Assembly (NCBI RefSeq): GCF_032884065.1
Contig: NC_088881.1
Coordinates: 13,171,260 to 13,235,259, forward strand
DNA from: Artemia franciscana
Lineage: Eukaryota > Arthropoda > Branchiopoda > Anostraca > Artemiidae
Direction: 5' to 3'
DNA length: 64,000 bases
The position numbers and the translations under genes are program-made. Below are positions 1 through 13,560 of this stretch, in pieces (positions within the stretch are counted from its first letter, which is position 1; the number at the start of each line of letters is the position of its first letter). The notes beneath the pieces are model-generated. The model was not told the DNA's origin, did no database searches, and was given only the letters and a program-made list of their open reading frames with translations.

Positions 1-737
1 CCATCAAAAACAAAACTGAATATGATGCATGAACAGTCTAGGTGATAATTTGGTAGAAATCGCCATCTACATTTTTCAAATAATGGAAACCAGTTCAAAT
101 AAAAATAATCAAATCGAATGCCAGTCGACTACGCTTTTACATGTGGCTTGTTAGCGTTTGATTTGTACCTGTTCATTTCTACTGGTAATTGCAAACCAAA
201 TTTCATGTTCCTTGAGTGGGTGATTTCAGGGTTGATAAATATGATTTACAGAATTAAAAAACTATCAGCTTTTGTTGTCATTCTTTGTTGTTTCTTTTTC
301 TGTCAAAAAACGACAAAACGTCGACATAATGTCATTTTTTTAAGGATTCTTGGCTTATAAGAAGAAATATCTATTCTGTAAGATTCTTTTGTTATGGCAC
401 GAGTGGGCTTTTCAGTCGAGCGGGCTTTTTCAGCCCTTTTGCTTTTGGCTCACTATCTGAGATGATTTGGATTGCTACGAGTTGATTCTGCTTATTTATT
501 TAGCTTGGCTCGGTTCTGATAAGATATCTTGGAGTAGCTCTTTTGGGTCTAGGATCTGAAACATTAGGGGACATATTTGGAGCTCAGTACTCCCTGTGAA
601 GGTATGGTCAACTAAACTCTTAACTTATGGTGAGAATCTATAGTATTTGAAGAAAATTAACAGTTTACATTGCAGGTTAAGCTATGCAGAAGTCAGCATG
701 TTGCATTCAAATTGGCAATGATCAAGTATTTTTTGTA
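1..737. other. AT-rich sequence, no feature seen
   Basis: AT-rich sequence with short chance open frames only. I see no splice-bounded exon, RNA gene or recognisable repeat. Confidence 0.5.
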
Positions 738-905
738 TATTCAAAGGCAAAGAATTTGGGAAAAGGGGCGTAGGAGGGGGCTAGCAGGTCTCCAATCTCT
801 TTGGTCACTTGAAAAGGGTAATAGAACTTTAAAATTAAATTCAATTGAACCCTGTCTTAATGTTCAAGGACCATTAGTTCGATACTATCACTGCTGAGAA
901 AAAAA
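738..905 (+). repeat. Old fragment of family F/G repeat block
   Basis: The stretch reads GGGGCGTAGGAGGGGGCTAG, then a 'CTCCAATCTCTTTGGTCACTT' type segment, 'AATAGAACTTT' and 'GGACCATTAGTTCGATAC'. The same order of words occurs at 35.50-35.63, 57.17-57.29 and 61.49-61.61 kb. It is a diverged isolated copy of that internal block, with no hairpin terminus attached. Confidence 0.6.
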
Positions 906-4376
<3,471 letters not shown>

Positions 4377-4464
4377 AATAAGTTGTTTGTTTGTGTGTCT
4401 GTCTGTCTGTCCGCATATGACGTCTGAATTATTTCATCATATACAATTCAAAACGAATGTATTC

Positions 4465-4545
4465 AAGCCAAAGTAGCTGAGTTGGTAAAGCGTTATGTTC
4501 CAGGTCCTAGGTCCGAGAGGTTCCAGATTCGAACCTTGGCTTTAG
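4465..4545 (+). repeat. tRNA-like head of a SINE
   Basis: A pol III A-box-like motif TAGCTGAGTTGG is followed about 40 nt later by an approximate B box, GATTCGAACC. The first seven bases AAGCCAA pair perfectly with TTGGCTT at the far end, as an acceptor stem would. GGTTC and GAACC can pair as a T-stem, but the loop is not canonical and I see no clear anticodon arm. The A-rich tail that follows directly fits a tRNA-derived SINE better than a working tRNA gene. No amino-acid identity can be given. Confidence 0.6.
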
Positions 4546-4768
4546 CATTAATACAAAAGAAGAAAAAAAAACTAAAAATGGTAAAAACTACAAAAAAACA
4601 AACAAAAAAGAAAATACTAAAAAAACTAAAAAAAGCTAAAAAACTAAAAAAGGTAAAAAACTAAAAACTAAAAAAGAAAAAAAAGAAAAAAACTAAAAAA
4701 AGGGTAAAAACTACAACAAAAACTAAAAAGAAAAAAAACAACTAAAAACTAATAAAAAAAACTAAAAA
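4546..4768 (+). repeat. A-rich (AAAAACT)n tail
   Basis: Imperfect repeats of AAAAAACTAAAAA with occasional GGTAAAAACTAC. This is the reverse complement of the TTTTTTAGTTTTTT tracts at 9-15.6 kb, so the same low-complexity unit is used in both orientations. It probably serves as the tail of the SINE head just upstream. Confidence 0.7.
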
Positions 4769-7550
4769 AACAAGAGCTAAGAGCTCATATGGCACTTGTG
4801 ATGAGGCGAGAAGAGCTAAGAGCCAAGAGATCATATGGTATGAGCTCTAACAAAATTCTATGAATCAATAGATTGATTTAAAAAGGAAAATAAGAGGCTT
4901 AATGCCGGTCAAGATTTAAAATAAGAGCTCTGAGTCACAAAGTCCATCTAAATATCAAAATTCATTAAGATCCGATCACCCACCCGTAAGTTATAAATAC
5001 CTAATTTTTTCTAATTTATCCTCTCCCTTTTGCCCCCCAGATGGTCGAATCTGGGAAAACGACTTTATCAAGTCAAATTGTGCAGCTCCCTGACACGCCT
5101 ACCAATTTTCATCGCCCTAGCACGTCCAGAAGCACCGAACTCGCCAAATCACTGAAACCCTCCCCCCAACTCCCCCAAAGAGAGAGAATCCAGTACGATT
5201 CTGTCAATCACGTATCAAGGACATTTGTTTATTCTATCCACCAAGCTTCATCCCGATTCCTACACTCCAAGTGTTTTTCCAAGATTTCCCCCTCCAAATC
5301 CCCACAATGTAAAAAGATCTGGTCGGGATTTGAAATAAGAGCTCTGAGACATGAATTCCTTCTAAAAATCAAATTTCATTATGATCCGATCATCTATTCG
5401 TAAGATATAAATACTCCAATTTTCATGTTTTCCAAGAATTCCAGTTCTCCCCTCCAACTCCCCCGAATGTCACAGGATCTGGTCGGAATTTGAAATTAGA
5501 ACTTTAAAGCACAAGATCCTTCAAAATATCAAATTAAGATCTGGTCACCCTTTCGTAAGTTACAAATACCTCAATTTTCAAAACTACAAACCCCCCCACC
5601 CCCAATTCCACCAAAGAAGGCAGATCCGGTCCAGTTATGTCAGTAACGTATCTTAGACAGGTTTCTATTCTTCCCATCCAGTTTCATCCTGATCTCACCG
5701 CGTTAAGTATTTTCTAAGATTTCCGGTCCCCCCAACTGCCCCCCCAATTACGCTTGATCCGGTTGAGATTTAAAATAAGATATCGGAGTTACGAGGTCCT
5801 TCTAAATATGAAGTTTCATGAAGATCCGATCACTCCTTCGTAAGTTAAAAATACGTCATTTTTCTTATTTTTCAGAATTACCCCCCCCCCTCCCGAAATT
5901 GAGCGGATCCGTTCCAATTATGTAAATCACGTATGCAAGACTTCTGCTTATTTTTCCAACCAAGTTTCATCCCAATCCCTTCAGTCTAAGCGTTTCCCAT
6001 CATTTTAGGTTTCCCCACCCCAAACTTCCCCCAATGTCACCAGATCCGGTCAGGATTTAAAATAACAGCTTTGAGACACGATATCCTTCTAAAAATCAAA
6101 TTTAATGGAGATCCAATCACCCGTTCGTAAGTTGAAAATACCTCATTTTTTTCTAATTTTTCAGAATTAACTCCCCCCCCCAACTACCCCAAAAAGAGCG
6201 GATCTGTTCTGGTTATGTCAATCATGTATCTAGGACTCGTGTTTTTTCCACCAAGTTTCATCCCGATCCCTCCACTCTAAGTGTTTTCCAATTTTTAGAT
6301 TTCTCCCTCCCAACTCCCCCTCCCCAATATCACCAGATCCGGTCGGGTTTAAAATAAGAGCTCTGAGCCACGATATCCTTCTAAATATCAAATTTCATTG
6401 AGATCCGATCACCCGTTCGTAAGTTAAAAATACTTCATTTTTTTATTTTCCAGAAATACCCCCCCCCCCCCAACTACCCAAAAGAGAGCGGATCCGTTAC
6501 GTTTATGTCAATCATCTATCTAGGACTTGTGTTTATTTTTCCCACCATGTTTCATCCCGATCCCTCCACTCTAAGTGTTTTCCAAGTTTTAGGTTTCCCC
6601 CTCCCAACTCCCCGCCCCCATCACCAGATCCGGTCGGGATTTAAAATAAGAGCTCTAAGACACGATATCCTTCTAAACATCAAATTTCATTGAGATCCGA
6701 TCACCCGTTCGTAAGTTGAAAATACCTCATTTTTCTAATTTTTAAGAATTACTCCCCACCCCCAACTACCCCAAAGAGAGCAAATCAGTTCCGATTATGT
6801 CAATCATGTATCTGGGACTTGCGCTTATTTTTCCCATCAAGTTTCATCCCGATCCCTCCACTCTAAGTGTTTTCCAAGATTTTAGGTTCCCCCCCCTCCA
6901 ACTCCCCCCAGTAGCATCAGACCCAGTCGGGATTTTAAATAAGAGCTTTGAGACACAATATCATTCCAAACATCAAATTTCATTAAGATCCAATCACCCG
7001 CTCATAAGTTAAAAATACTTCATTTTTCTATTTTTTTCCGAATTAACCGACCCCCACTCCTCCCCCCAGATGGTCAAATCGGGAAAACGACTATTTCTAA
7101 TTTAATCTGGTCTGGTCCCTGATACGCTTGCCAAATTCAATCGTCCTAGCTTACCTGGAAGTGCCTAAAGTAGCAAAACCGGGACTTTAGGTTTTCCCCC
7201 TCCAACCCCCAACTCCCCCCAATGTCATCAGATCCGGTCGGGATTTAAAATAAGAGCTCTGAGACACAATATCATTCCAAACATCAAATTTCATTAAGAT
7301 CCAATCACCCGCTGATAAGTTAAAAATACTTCATTTTTTCTATTTTTTGCGAATTAACCGGGCCCCCACTCTCCCCCAGATGGTCAAATCGGGAAAACGA
7401 CTATTTCTAATTTAATCTGGTCCGGTCCCTGATACGCTTGCCAAATTTCATCGTCCTAGCTTACCTGGAAGTGCCTAAAGTAGCAAAACCGGGACCGACA
7501 GAATTGGCGACTGCTATATGTCACTTGGTTAATACCAAGTGCCATAAAAA
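4769..7550 (+). mobile_element. Family H repeat element, copy 1 (hairpin-ended)
   Basis: Begins AACAAGAGCTAAGAGCTC and ends with the perfect hairpin CACTTGGTTAATACCAAGTG (7522-7541) followed by CCATAAAAA. A subterminal ATGGCACTTG at 4789-4798 is the reverse complement of CAAGTGCCAT at 7536-7545. The interior is a degenerate tandem array, mostly ~290-300 bp per unit, each carrying a GATCCGGTCGGGATTTAAAA word (near 5318, 5476, 5756, 6043, 6336, 6628, 6920 and 7229) and homopolymer C runs of variable length. The last module (lines near 7060 and 7370) is duplicated. There is no coding capacity; short open frames inside are satellite artefacts. The autonomous partner is unknown. Confidence 0.8.
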
Positions 7551-7621
7551 CTGAAAAAGAAAAAGAAAACTAAAAAAAGAAAAAAAAAGAAAAATAAAGG
7601 AGAAAAAGAAAACTAAAAACC
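7551..7621 (+). repeat. A-rich linker
   Basis: AAAAAGAAAACTAAAAAAAG-type sequence joining the end of family H copy 1 to the minisatellite. Same composition as 4546-4768. Confidence 0.6.
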
Positions 7622-7955
7622 GAGACACAGGGAATATAAATGACGACCGGGACACTCAAACAGAAATTACAAACTGGGACACTGGGACACAAATAACGAC
7701 CGGGAGATATAAATGACGACCGGGACACTCAAAGATAAATTACAGACCGGGACACAAATGACGACCGGGACACAGGGACACAAGGAATATAAATGACGAC
7801 CGGGACGCTCAAAGAGAAATTACAGACTGGGACACTGGGACACAAATGACGACCGGATACTGGGAATATAAATGACGACCGGGACACAGGGACACAACTA
7901 CAACGGGGATGCCGGGGGCACAGGGGGATATATAAATGACGACGGGGACACAGGG
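7622..7955 (-). repeat. CCCGGTCGTCATTTATATTC minisatellite
   Basis: On the plus strand it reads as repeated GACCGGGACACAGGGA and ATAAATGACGACCGGGACA words with small length changes. The same units occur on the opposite strand at 8.85-9.04, 10.00-10.12, 10.24-10.38, 11.75-11.90, 12.02-12.16, 13.84-13.99 and 14.11-14.26 kb. Each Helitron helicase remnant is fused directly to this array. Confidence 0.8.
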
Positions 7956-8156
7956 AATGTTCGATTAGCAATCACCATCAACAAAGCTCAAGGGCAATCA
8001 TTAGAATAATGAGGTATAGATCTGAATTCGGATTGTTTTTCCCATGGACAATTTTATGTTGTATGTTAAAGAGTCGGTAAACCTGACAATCTATTTATAT
8101 GCACAGACAATGGGACATAGAAGAATGTTGTATATTCGCAAGTTTTACGCAGTTAA
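7956..8156 (+). pseudogene. Helitron helicase C-terminus, broken (copy a)
   Basis: The first frame reads VRLAITINKAQGQSLE and then a stop; another frame continues DLNSDCFSHGQFYVV, a stop, then RVGKPDNLFI, ending near VLRS and TAA. The INKAQGQ and CFSHGQ-YV-CSRVG-P-NLFIY order is the hallmark C-terminal end of the Pif1-like helicase of Helitron rolling-circle transposons. At least one frameshift and an in-frame stop make it dead. The upstream helicase and Rep domains are absent: the minisatellite abuts directly. Confidence 0.82.
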
Positions 8157-8157
8157 A

Positions 8158-8242
<85 letters not shown>

Positions 8243-8387
8243 ATATTCAGAGGTGGGACACAGGGACACAACTACAATGACGCGTAACTAATATGGCGCG
8301 TAACGACTTACGCGCGCGCGGGGGCTTGGAGGAGGGCGTAACGACTCCTCCAAGCCCCCTCCAACTAGGTGTTGGCCCAACAGCTAG
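8157..8387 (+). mobile_element. Helitron 3' terminal region (copy a)
   Basis: After the helicase stop there is a (TA)n tract to about 8240, then GGTGGGACACAGGGACACAA, a GCGCGTAACGACTTACGCGC segment, and the terminus CAACAGCTAG (CTAG at 8384-8387) followed by T. Helitrons end in CTRR and insert before T, which fits. In this copy the last GC hairpin has been replaced by a variant GGAGG/CCTCC inverted segment. Confidence 0.75.
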
Positions 8388-8471
8388 TATAAATATATAT
8401 ATATATCTATATATATATATTATATATAATATATATATATATATATTATATATAATATATATATATATATA
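8388..8471. repeat. (TA)n-rich spacer between two Helitron ends
   Basis: TATATA repeats with ATTATATATAAT palindromic interruptions. It separates two Helitron 3' termini that face each other (CTAG at 8384-8387 and at 8472-8475). Confidence 0.85.
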
Positions 8472-8650
8472 CTAGCTGTTGGGGTGGCGCTTCGCGCCAC
8501 CCCAACACCTAGTTGGTGGGGGCGCTTCGCAACCCCCCCCAAGCCCCCCCGCGCGCGTAAGTCGTTACGCGCCATATTAGTTACGCGCCATTGTAGTTGT
8601 GTCCCTATGTCCCACCTGTGAATATAGATAGATATATTATATATATGTTT
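8472..8650 (-). mobile_element. Helitron 3' terminal region (copy b)
   Basis: Read on the minus strand it ends with arms GGGGTGGCGC and GCGCCACCCC around a GAA loop, then AACAG and CTAG before T. This hairpin-plus-CTRR layout is diagnostic for a Helitron 3' end. A second hairpin (GGGGGCGCTTCGCAACCCCCC on the plus strand, degraded) and a GCGCGC stretch lie inside. Confidence 0.82.
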
Positions 8651-8847
8651 TTAACTACGTAAAACTTGCGAATATACAACCTTCTTTGCTGTCCCATTGT
8701 CTGTGCATATAAATAGATTGTCAGGTTTACCGACTCTTGAACATGCAACATATAATGGTCCATGGGAAAACAATCCGTATTCAGATCTATACCTCATGAT
8801 TCTAATGATTGCCCTTGAGCTTTGTTGATGGTGATTGCTAATCGAAC
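8651..8847 (-). pseudogene. Helitron helicase C-terminus, broken (copy b)
   Basis: Minus-strand remnant from the INKAQGQ segment (near 8825) to the TAA at 8653-8651. The CSRVGKPDNLFI part is readable but a base is missing before it, so the protein is not continuous. No other Helitron domain is present. Confidence 0.78.
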
Positions 8848-9743
8848 ATTCCCTGTCCCGGTCGTCATTTATATCCCCCTGTGCCCCCGGCGTCCCCGTT
8901 GTAGTTGTGTCCCTGTGTCCCGGTCGTCATTTATATTTTTTACTTATGTCCTGGTCATTATGGCTTATGTATGGTCATTTATATTCCCTGTGTCCCGGTC
9001 GTCATTTGTATCCCGGTGTCCCGGTCTGTATATACATTCGTTTTTTAGTTTTGTTTTTCTCCTTTATTTTTTTCCTTTTTTTTCTTTTTTAGTTTATTTA
9101 GATTTTTAGATTTTTTAGTTTTTTTATTAGTTTTTAGTTTTTTTTTCTTTTTAGTTTTTTTGTAGTTTTTACCTTCTTTTTAGTTTTTTTAGTTTTTTTT
9201 TTTACTTATGTCCTGGTCGTCATTTATACTCCCTGTGTCCCGGTGCTTTGTTGATTGCTAATCGAACATTCCTTTTGTCCCGGTCGCTTTCTCTTTGAGT
9301 GTCGTCATTTATTTTTTTCTTTTTTAGTTCTTACCTTTTTTAGTTTTTTAGATGAAAATTTTTTTTAGTTTTTTTCCTTTTTAGTTTTTTATTGGTTTTC
9401 ACCTTTTTTTTTAGCTTTTTTAGTTTTTTTTCGTTTTTTCTTTTTACTTTTTTTTTTAGTTTTTATCTTTTTTATTTTTTTTTTCATTCTTAATTTTATT
9501 AGTTTTCTTTTTCTCTTATATTTTTCAGTTTTTTCCTTTTTTTAGTTTTTTTTTTAGTTTTTAGTTTTTTTAGTTTTTTACCTTTTTTTAGTTTTTTTAG
9601 TTTTTTAGCCTTTTTATTTTTTTATTAGTTTTTAGTTTTTTTTTGTAGTTTTTGCCTTTTTTTAGTTTTTTCAGTTTCCGAAACATGACGTCACCTGATC
9701 CATCCACAGATCCACACACAGACAACTTATTTTTATATATATA
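8848..9743 (-). repeat. Minisatellite then T-rich (TTTTTTAG)n tract
   Basis: 8848-9040 holds GTCCCGGTCGTCATTTATA units; 9041-9690 is TTTTTTAGTTTTTT with TTACC and AGC punctuation. Near 9242-9270 a stray GCTTTGTTGATTGCTAATCG copy of the helicase INKA segment appears without the rest. At 9686 a GACGTCACCTGATCC word precedes a Helitron end. Confidence 0.75.
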
Positions 9744-9992
9744 CTAGCTGTTGGGGTGGCGCTTCGCGCCACCCCAACACCTAGTTGGTGGGGGCGCTTC
9801 GCGCCCCCCCAAGCCCCCCCGCGCGCGTAAGTCGTTACGCGCCATAATAGTTACGCGCCATTGTAGTTGTGTCCCTATGTCCCACCTGTGAATATAGATA
9901 TATATATATATATGGTTTTAACTACGTAAAACTTGCGAATATACAACATTCTTTGCTGTCCCATTGTCTTTGCATATAAATAGATTGTCAGG
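9744..9992 (-). mobile_element. Helitron 3' end, truncated helicase (copy c)
   Basis: CTAG at 9744-9747, then a perfect GGGGTGGCGC/GCGCCACCCC hairpin, a second GC hairpin, TACGCGCC words, a short TA tract and the helicase stop (TTA on plus at 9918-9920). The helicase remnant breaks off at 9992 within the GKPDNL codons and jumps into the minisatellite. Confidence 0.8.
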
Positions 9993-11203
9993 TTATCCCC
10001 CTGTTTCCCCCGGTGTCCCCGTTGTAGTTGTGTCCCTGTGTCCCGGTCGTCATTTATATTCCCTGTGTCCCGGGTCCCGGTCATCATTTGTATCCCGGTG
10101 TCCCGGTCTGTATATACATTCGTTTTTTAGTTTTGTTTTTCTCCTTTATTTTTTTCCTTTTTTTTTCTTTTTTAGCTTATTTAGATTTTTAGATTTTTTA
10201 GTTTTTTTTATTAGTTTTTAGTTTTTATTTCTTTTTAGTTTTTTTGTCCCGGTCGTCATTTATATCCCCCTGTTTCCCCCGGTGTCCCCGTTGTAGTTGT
10301 GTCCCTGTGTCCCGGTCGTTATTTATATTCCCTGTGTCCCGGTCGTCATTTGTATCCCGGTGTACCGGTCTGTATATACATTCGTTTTTTAGTTTTGTTT
10401 TTCTCCTTTATTTTTTTCCTTTTTTTTCTTTTTTAGTTTATTTAGATTTTTAGATTTTTTAGTTTTTTTATTAGTTTTTAGTTTTTTTTTCTTTTTAGTT
10501 TTTTTGTAGTTTTTACCTTCTTTTTAGTTTTGTTAATTTTTTTTTTTTACTTGTGTCCTGGTCGTCATTTATACTCCCTGTGTCCCGGTGCTTTGTTGAT
10601 TGCTAATCGAACATTCCTTTTGTCCTGGTCGCTTTCTCTTTGAGTGTCGTCATTTATTTTTTTCTTTTTTAGTTCTTTTAGTTTTTACCTTTTTTAGTTT
10701 TTTTTTAGTTTTTAGTTTTTTTAGTTTTTTACCTTTTTTTAGTTTTTTTAGTTTTTTAGCTTTTTTATTTTTTTTATTAGTTTTTAGTTTTTTTGTAGTT
10801 TTTGCCTTTTTTTTTAGTTTTTTGTCCTGGTCGCTTTCTCTTTGAGTGTCGTCATTTATTAGTTTTTTCCTTTTTTTTTTTAGTTTTTTATTGGTTTTTA
10901 CCTTTATTTTAGCTTATTTTTCAGTTTTTTCCTTTTTTTTAGTTTTTTTTTATTTTTTATTTTTTTTAGTTTTTTACATTTTTTTAGTTTTTTTAGTTTT
11001 TTTAGTTTTTTAGCTTTTTTACTTTTTTTATTAGTTTTTAGTTTTTTTTTTGTAGTTTTTGCCTTTTTTTAGTTTTTTCAGTTTTTTTTTAGTTTTTTAT
11101 TGGTTTTTACCTTTATAGTTTTTTTAGTTTTTTAGCTTTTTTATTTTTTTTATTAGTTTTTAGTTTTTTTTGTAGTTTTTGCCTTTTTTTAGTTTTTTCA
11201 GTT
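9993..11203 (-). repeat. Minisatellite and T-rich tracts
   Basis: Two minisatellite blocks (about 10000-10120 and 10244-10383) alternate with TTTTTTAG-type tracts. The TTTGTTGATTGCTAATCGAA helicase fragment recurs near 10591. Apparent Phe/Leu/Ser-rich open frames here are products of this low-complexity sequence. Confidence 0.75.
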
Positions 11204-11287
11204 TTGACGTCACCTAATCCAGTTTTTTCAGGTGACGTCACCTGACACATCCATCCATCCATCCACAGACAACTTATTTTTATATAT
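11204..11287. repeat. GACGTCACCT palindrome with (CATC)n
   Basis: GACGTCACCT and AGGTGACGTC form an inverted repeat around a TTTTTT-containing loop, followed by CATCCATCCATCCATCC. Copies with the same layout lie at 13481-13560 and 15593-15672, and a half copy near 9686. The centre of each arm contains TGACGTCA-like sequence, but nothing else supports a functional promoter. Confidence 0.65.
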
Positions 11288-11291
11288 ATAG

Positions 11292-11373
<82 letters not shown>
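11288..11373. repeat. (TA)n microsatellite
   Basis: About 85 nt of TA repeats directly abutting the Helitron terminus CTAG at 11374. Helitron insertion between A and T makes TA repeats natural targets. Confidence 0.9.
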
Positions 11374-11374
<1 letters not shown>

Positions 11375-11746
11375 TAGCTGTTGGGGTGGCGCTTCGCGCC
11401 ACCCCAACACCTAGTTGGTGGGGGCGCTTCGCGCCCCCCCCCAAGCCCCCCCGCGCGCGTAAGTCGTTACGCGCCATAATAGTTACGCGCCATTGTAGTT
11501 GTGTCCCTATGTCCCACCTGTGAATATAGATAGATATATATATATATGGTTTTAACTACGTAAAACTTGCGAATATACAACATTCTTTGCTGTCCCATTG
11601 TCTTTGCATATAAATAGATTGTCAGGTTTACCGACTCTTGAACATGCAACATATAATGGTCCATGGGAAAACAATCTGTATTCAGATCTATACCTCATGA
11701 TTCTAATGATTGCCCTTGAGCTTTGTTGATGGTGATTGCTAATCGA
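11374..11746 (-). mobile_element. Helitron 3' end with helicase C-terminus (copy d)
   Basis: Terminus CTAG (11374-11377), perfect 10-bp GC hairpin, second GC hairpin, then the helicase remnant 11746-11552. In one frame it reads CSRVGKPDNLFI, then TAKNVVYSQVLRS and a stop, the best preserved C-terminus in the window. A one-base deletion near the CFSHG codons breaks the frame to INKAQGQ. The upstream helicase is missing. Confidence 0.82.
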
Positions 11747-13560
11747 CCATTCCCTGTCCCGGTGTCCCGGTCGTCATTTACATCCCCCTGTTTCCTCCGG
11801 TGTCCCCGTTGTAGTTGTGTCCCTGTGTCCCGGTCGTCATTTATATTCCCTGTGTCCCGGTCGTCATTTGTATCCCGGTGTCCCGGTCTGTATATACATT
11901 CGTTTTTTAGTTTTGTTTTTCTCCTTTATTTTTTTCCTTTTTTTTTCTTTTTTAGCTTATTTAGATTTTTAGATTTTTTAGTTTTTTTATTAGTTTTTAG
12001 TTTTTTTTTTCTTTTTAGTTTTTTTGTCCCGGTCGTCATTTATATCCCCCTGTTTCCCCCGGTGTCCCCGTTGTAGTTGTGTCCCTGTGTCCCGGTCGTC
12101 ATTTATATTCCCTGTGTCCCGGTCGTCATTTGTATCCCGGTGTACCGGTCTGTATATACATTCGTTTTTTAGTTTTGTTTTTCTCCTTTATTTTTTTCCT
12201 TTTTTTTTCTTTTTTAGTTTATTTAGATTTTTAGATTTTTTAGTTTTTTTATTAGTTTTTAGTTTTTTTTTCTTTTTAGTTTTTTTGTAGTTTTTACCTT
12301 CTTTTTAGTTTTGTTAATTTTTTTTTTACTTATGTCCTGGTCGTCATTTATGCTCCCTATGTCCCGGTGCTTTGTTGATTGCTAATCGAACATTCCTTTT
12401 GTCCTGGTCGCTTTCTCTTTGAGTGTCGTCATTTATTTTTTTCTTTTTTAGTTCTTTTAGTTTTTACCTTTTTTAGTTTTTTTTAGTTTTTTAGATGAAA
12501 ATTTTTTTTAGTTTTTTCCTTTTTTTCTTTTTAGTTTTTATTGGTTTTTACCTTTATGTTAGCTTATTTTTCAGTTTTTTCCTTTTTTCTTAGTTTTTTT
12601 TTATTTTTTATTTTTTTTAGTTTTTTACCTTTTTTTAGTTTTTTTAGTTTTTTTAGTTTTTTAGCTTTTTTACTTTTTTTATTAGTTTTTAGTTTTTTTG
12701 TAGTTTTTGCCTTTTTTTAGTTTTTTCAGTTTTTTATTGGTTTTTACCTTTATTTTAGCTTATTTTTCAGTTTTTTCCTTTTTTTTAGTTTTTTTTAGTT
12801 TTTAGTTTTTTTAGTTTTTTACCTTTTTTTAGTTTTTTTAGTTTTTTTAGTTTTTTAGCTTTTTTATTTTTTTTTATTAGTTTTTAGTTTTTTTTGTAGT
12901 TTTTGCCTTTTTTTAGTTTTTTTAGTTTTTTAGCTTTTTTATTAGTTTTTAGTTTTTTTTGTAGTTTTTGCCTTTTTTTAGTTTGACAACTTATTTTTAT
13001 ATATATAGATAGTTTTTTTTTTTACTTATGTCCTGGTCGTCATTTATACTCCCTGTGTCCCTGTGCTTTGTTGATTGCTAATCGAACATTCCTTTTGTCC
13101 TGGTCGCTTTCTCTTTGAGTGTCGTCATTTATTAGTTTTTTCCTTTTTTTTTTAGTTTTTTATTGGTTTTTACCTTTATTTTAGCTTATTTTTCAGTTTT
13201 TTCCTTTTTTTTAGTTTTTTTTTATTTTTTATTTTTTTTAGTTTTTTACCTTTTTTTAGTTTTTTTTTAGTTTTTTTAGTTTTTTAGCTTTTTTACTTTT
13301 TTTATTAGTTTTTAGTTTTTTTTGTAGTTTTTGCCTTTTTTTAGTTTTTTCAGTTTTTTTTTTTTAGTTTTTTATTGGTTTTTACCTTTATAGTTTTTTT
13401 AGTTTTTTAGCTTTTTTATTTTTTTTATTAGTTTTTAGTTTTTTTTGTAGTTTTTGCCTTTTTTTAGTTTTTTCAGTTTTGACGTCACCTGATCCAGTTT
13501 TTTCAGGTGACGTCACCTGACACATCCATCCATCCATCCACAGACAACTTATTTTTATAT
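11468..13560. repeat. 2.1-kb tandem duplication, unit 1
   Basis: Starts TACGCGCCATAATAG inside Helitron copy d and runs through minisatellite, T-rich tract and the GACGTCACCT palindrome to ACTTATTTTTATAT. The following 2.1 kb repeats it almost base for base, at an offset of 2093 at the start and 2112 at the end; the change comes from indels in T-rich tracts. Confidence 0.88.

Noticed and set aside
4465..4545. Functional tRNA gene
   Set aside because: Acceptor pairing and A box are present, but there is no clear anticodon arm and the T-loop is not canonical; the A-rich tail points to a SINE.
5041..5403. 120-codon frame at the start of family H copy 1
   Set aside because: Overlaps tandem repeat units; similar frames appear in each unit, so it is a repeat artefact.
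7622..7955. CRISPR-like regularly spaced repeat
   Set aside because: Units are contiguous with no unique spacers, and the genome is eukaryotic; it is a minisatellite.
10600..10845. Phe/Leu/Ser-rich open frames resembling membrane proteins (8.8-14.4 kb)
   Set aside because: They come from T-rich tracts and the minisatellite and are repeated with each array unit; no start context or conservation beyond the repeat.
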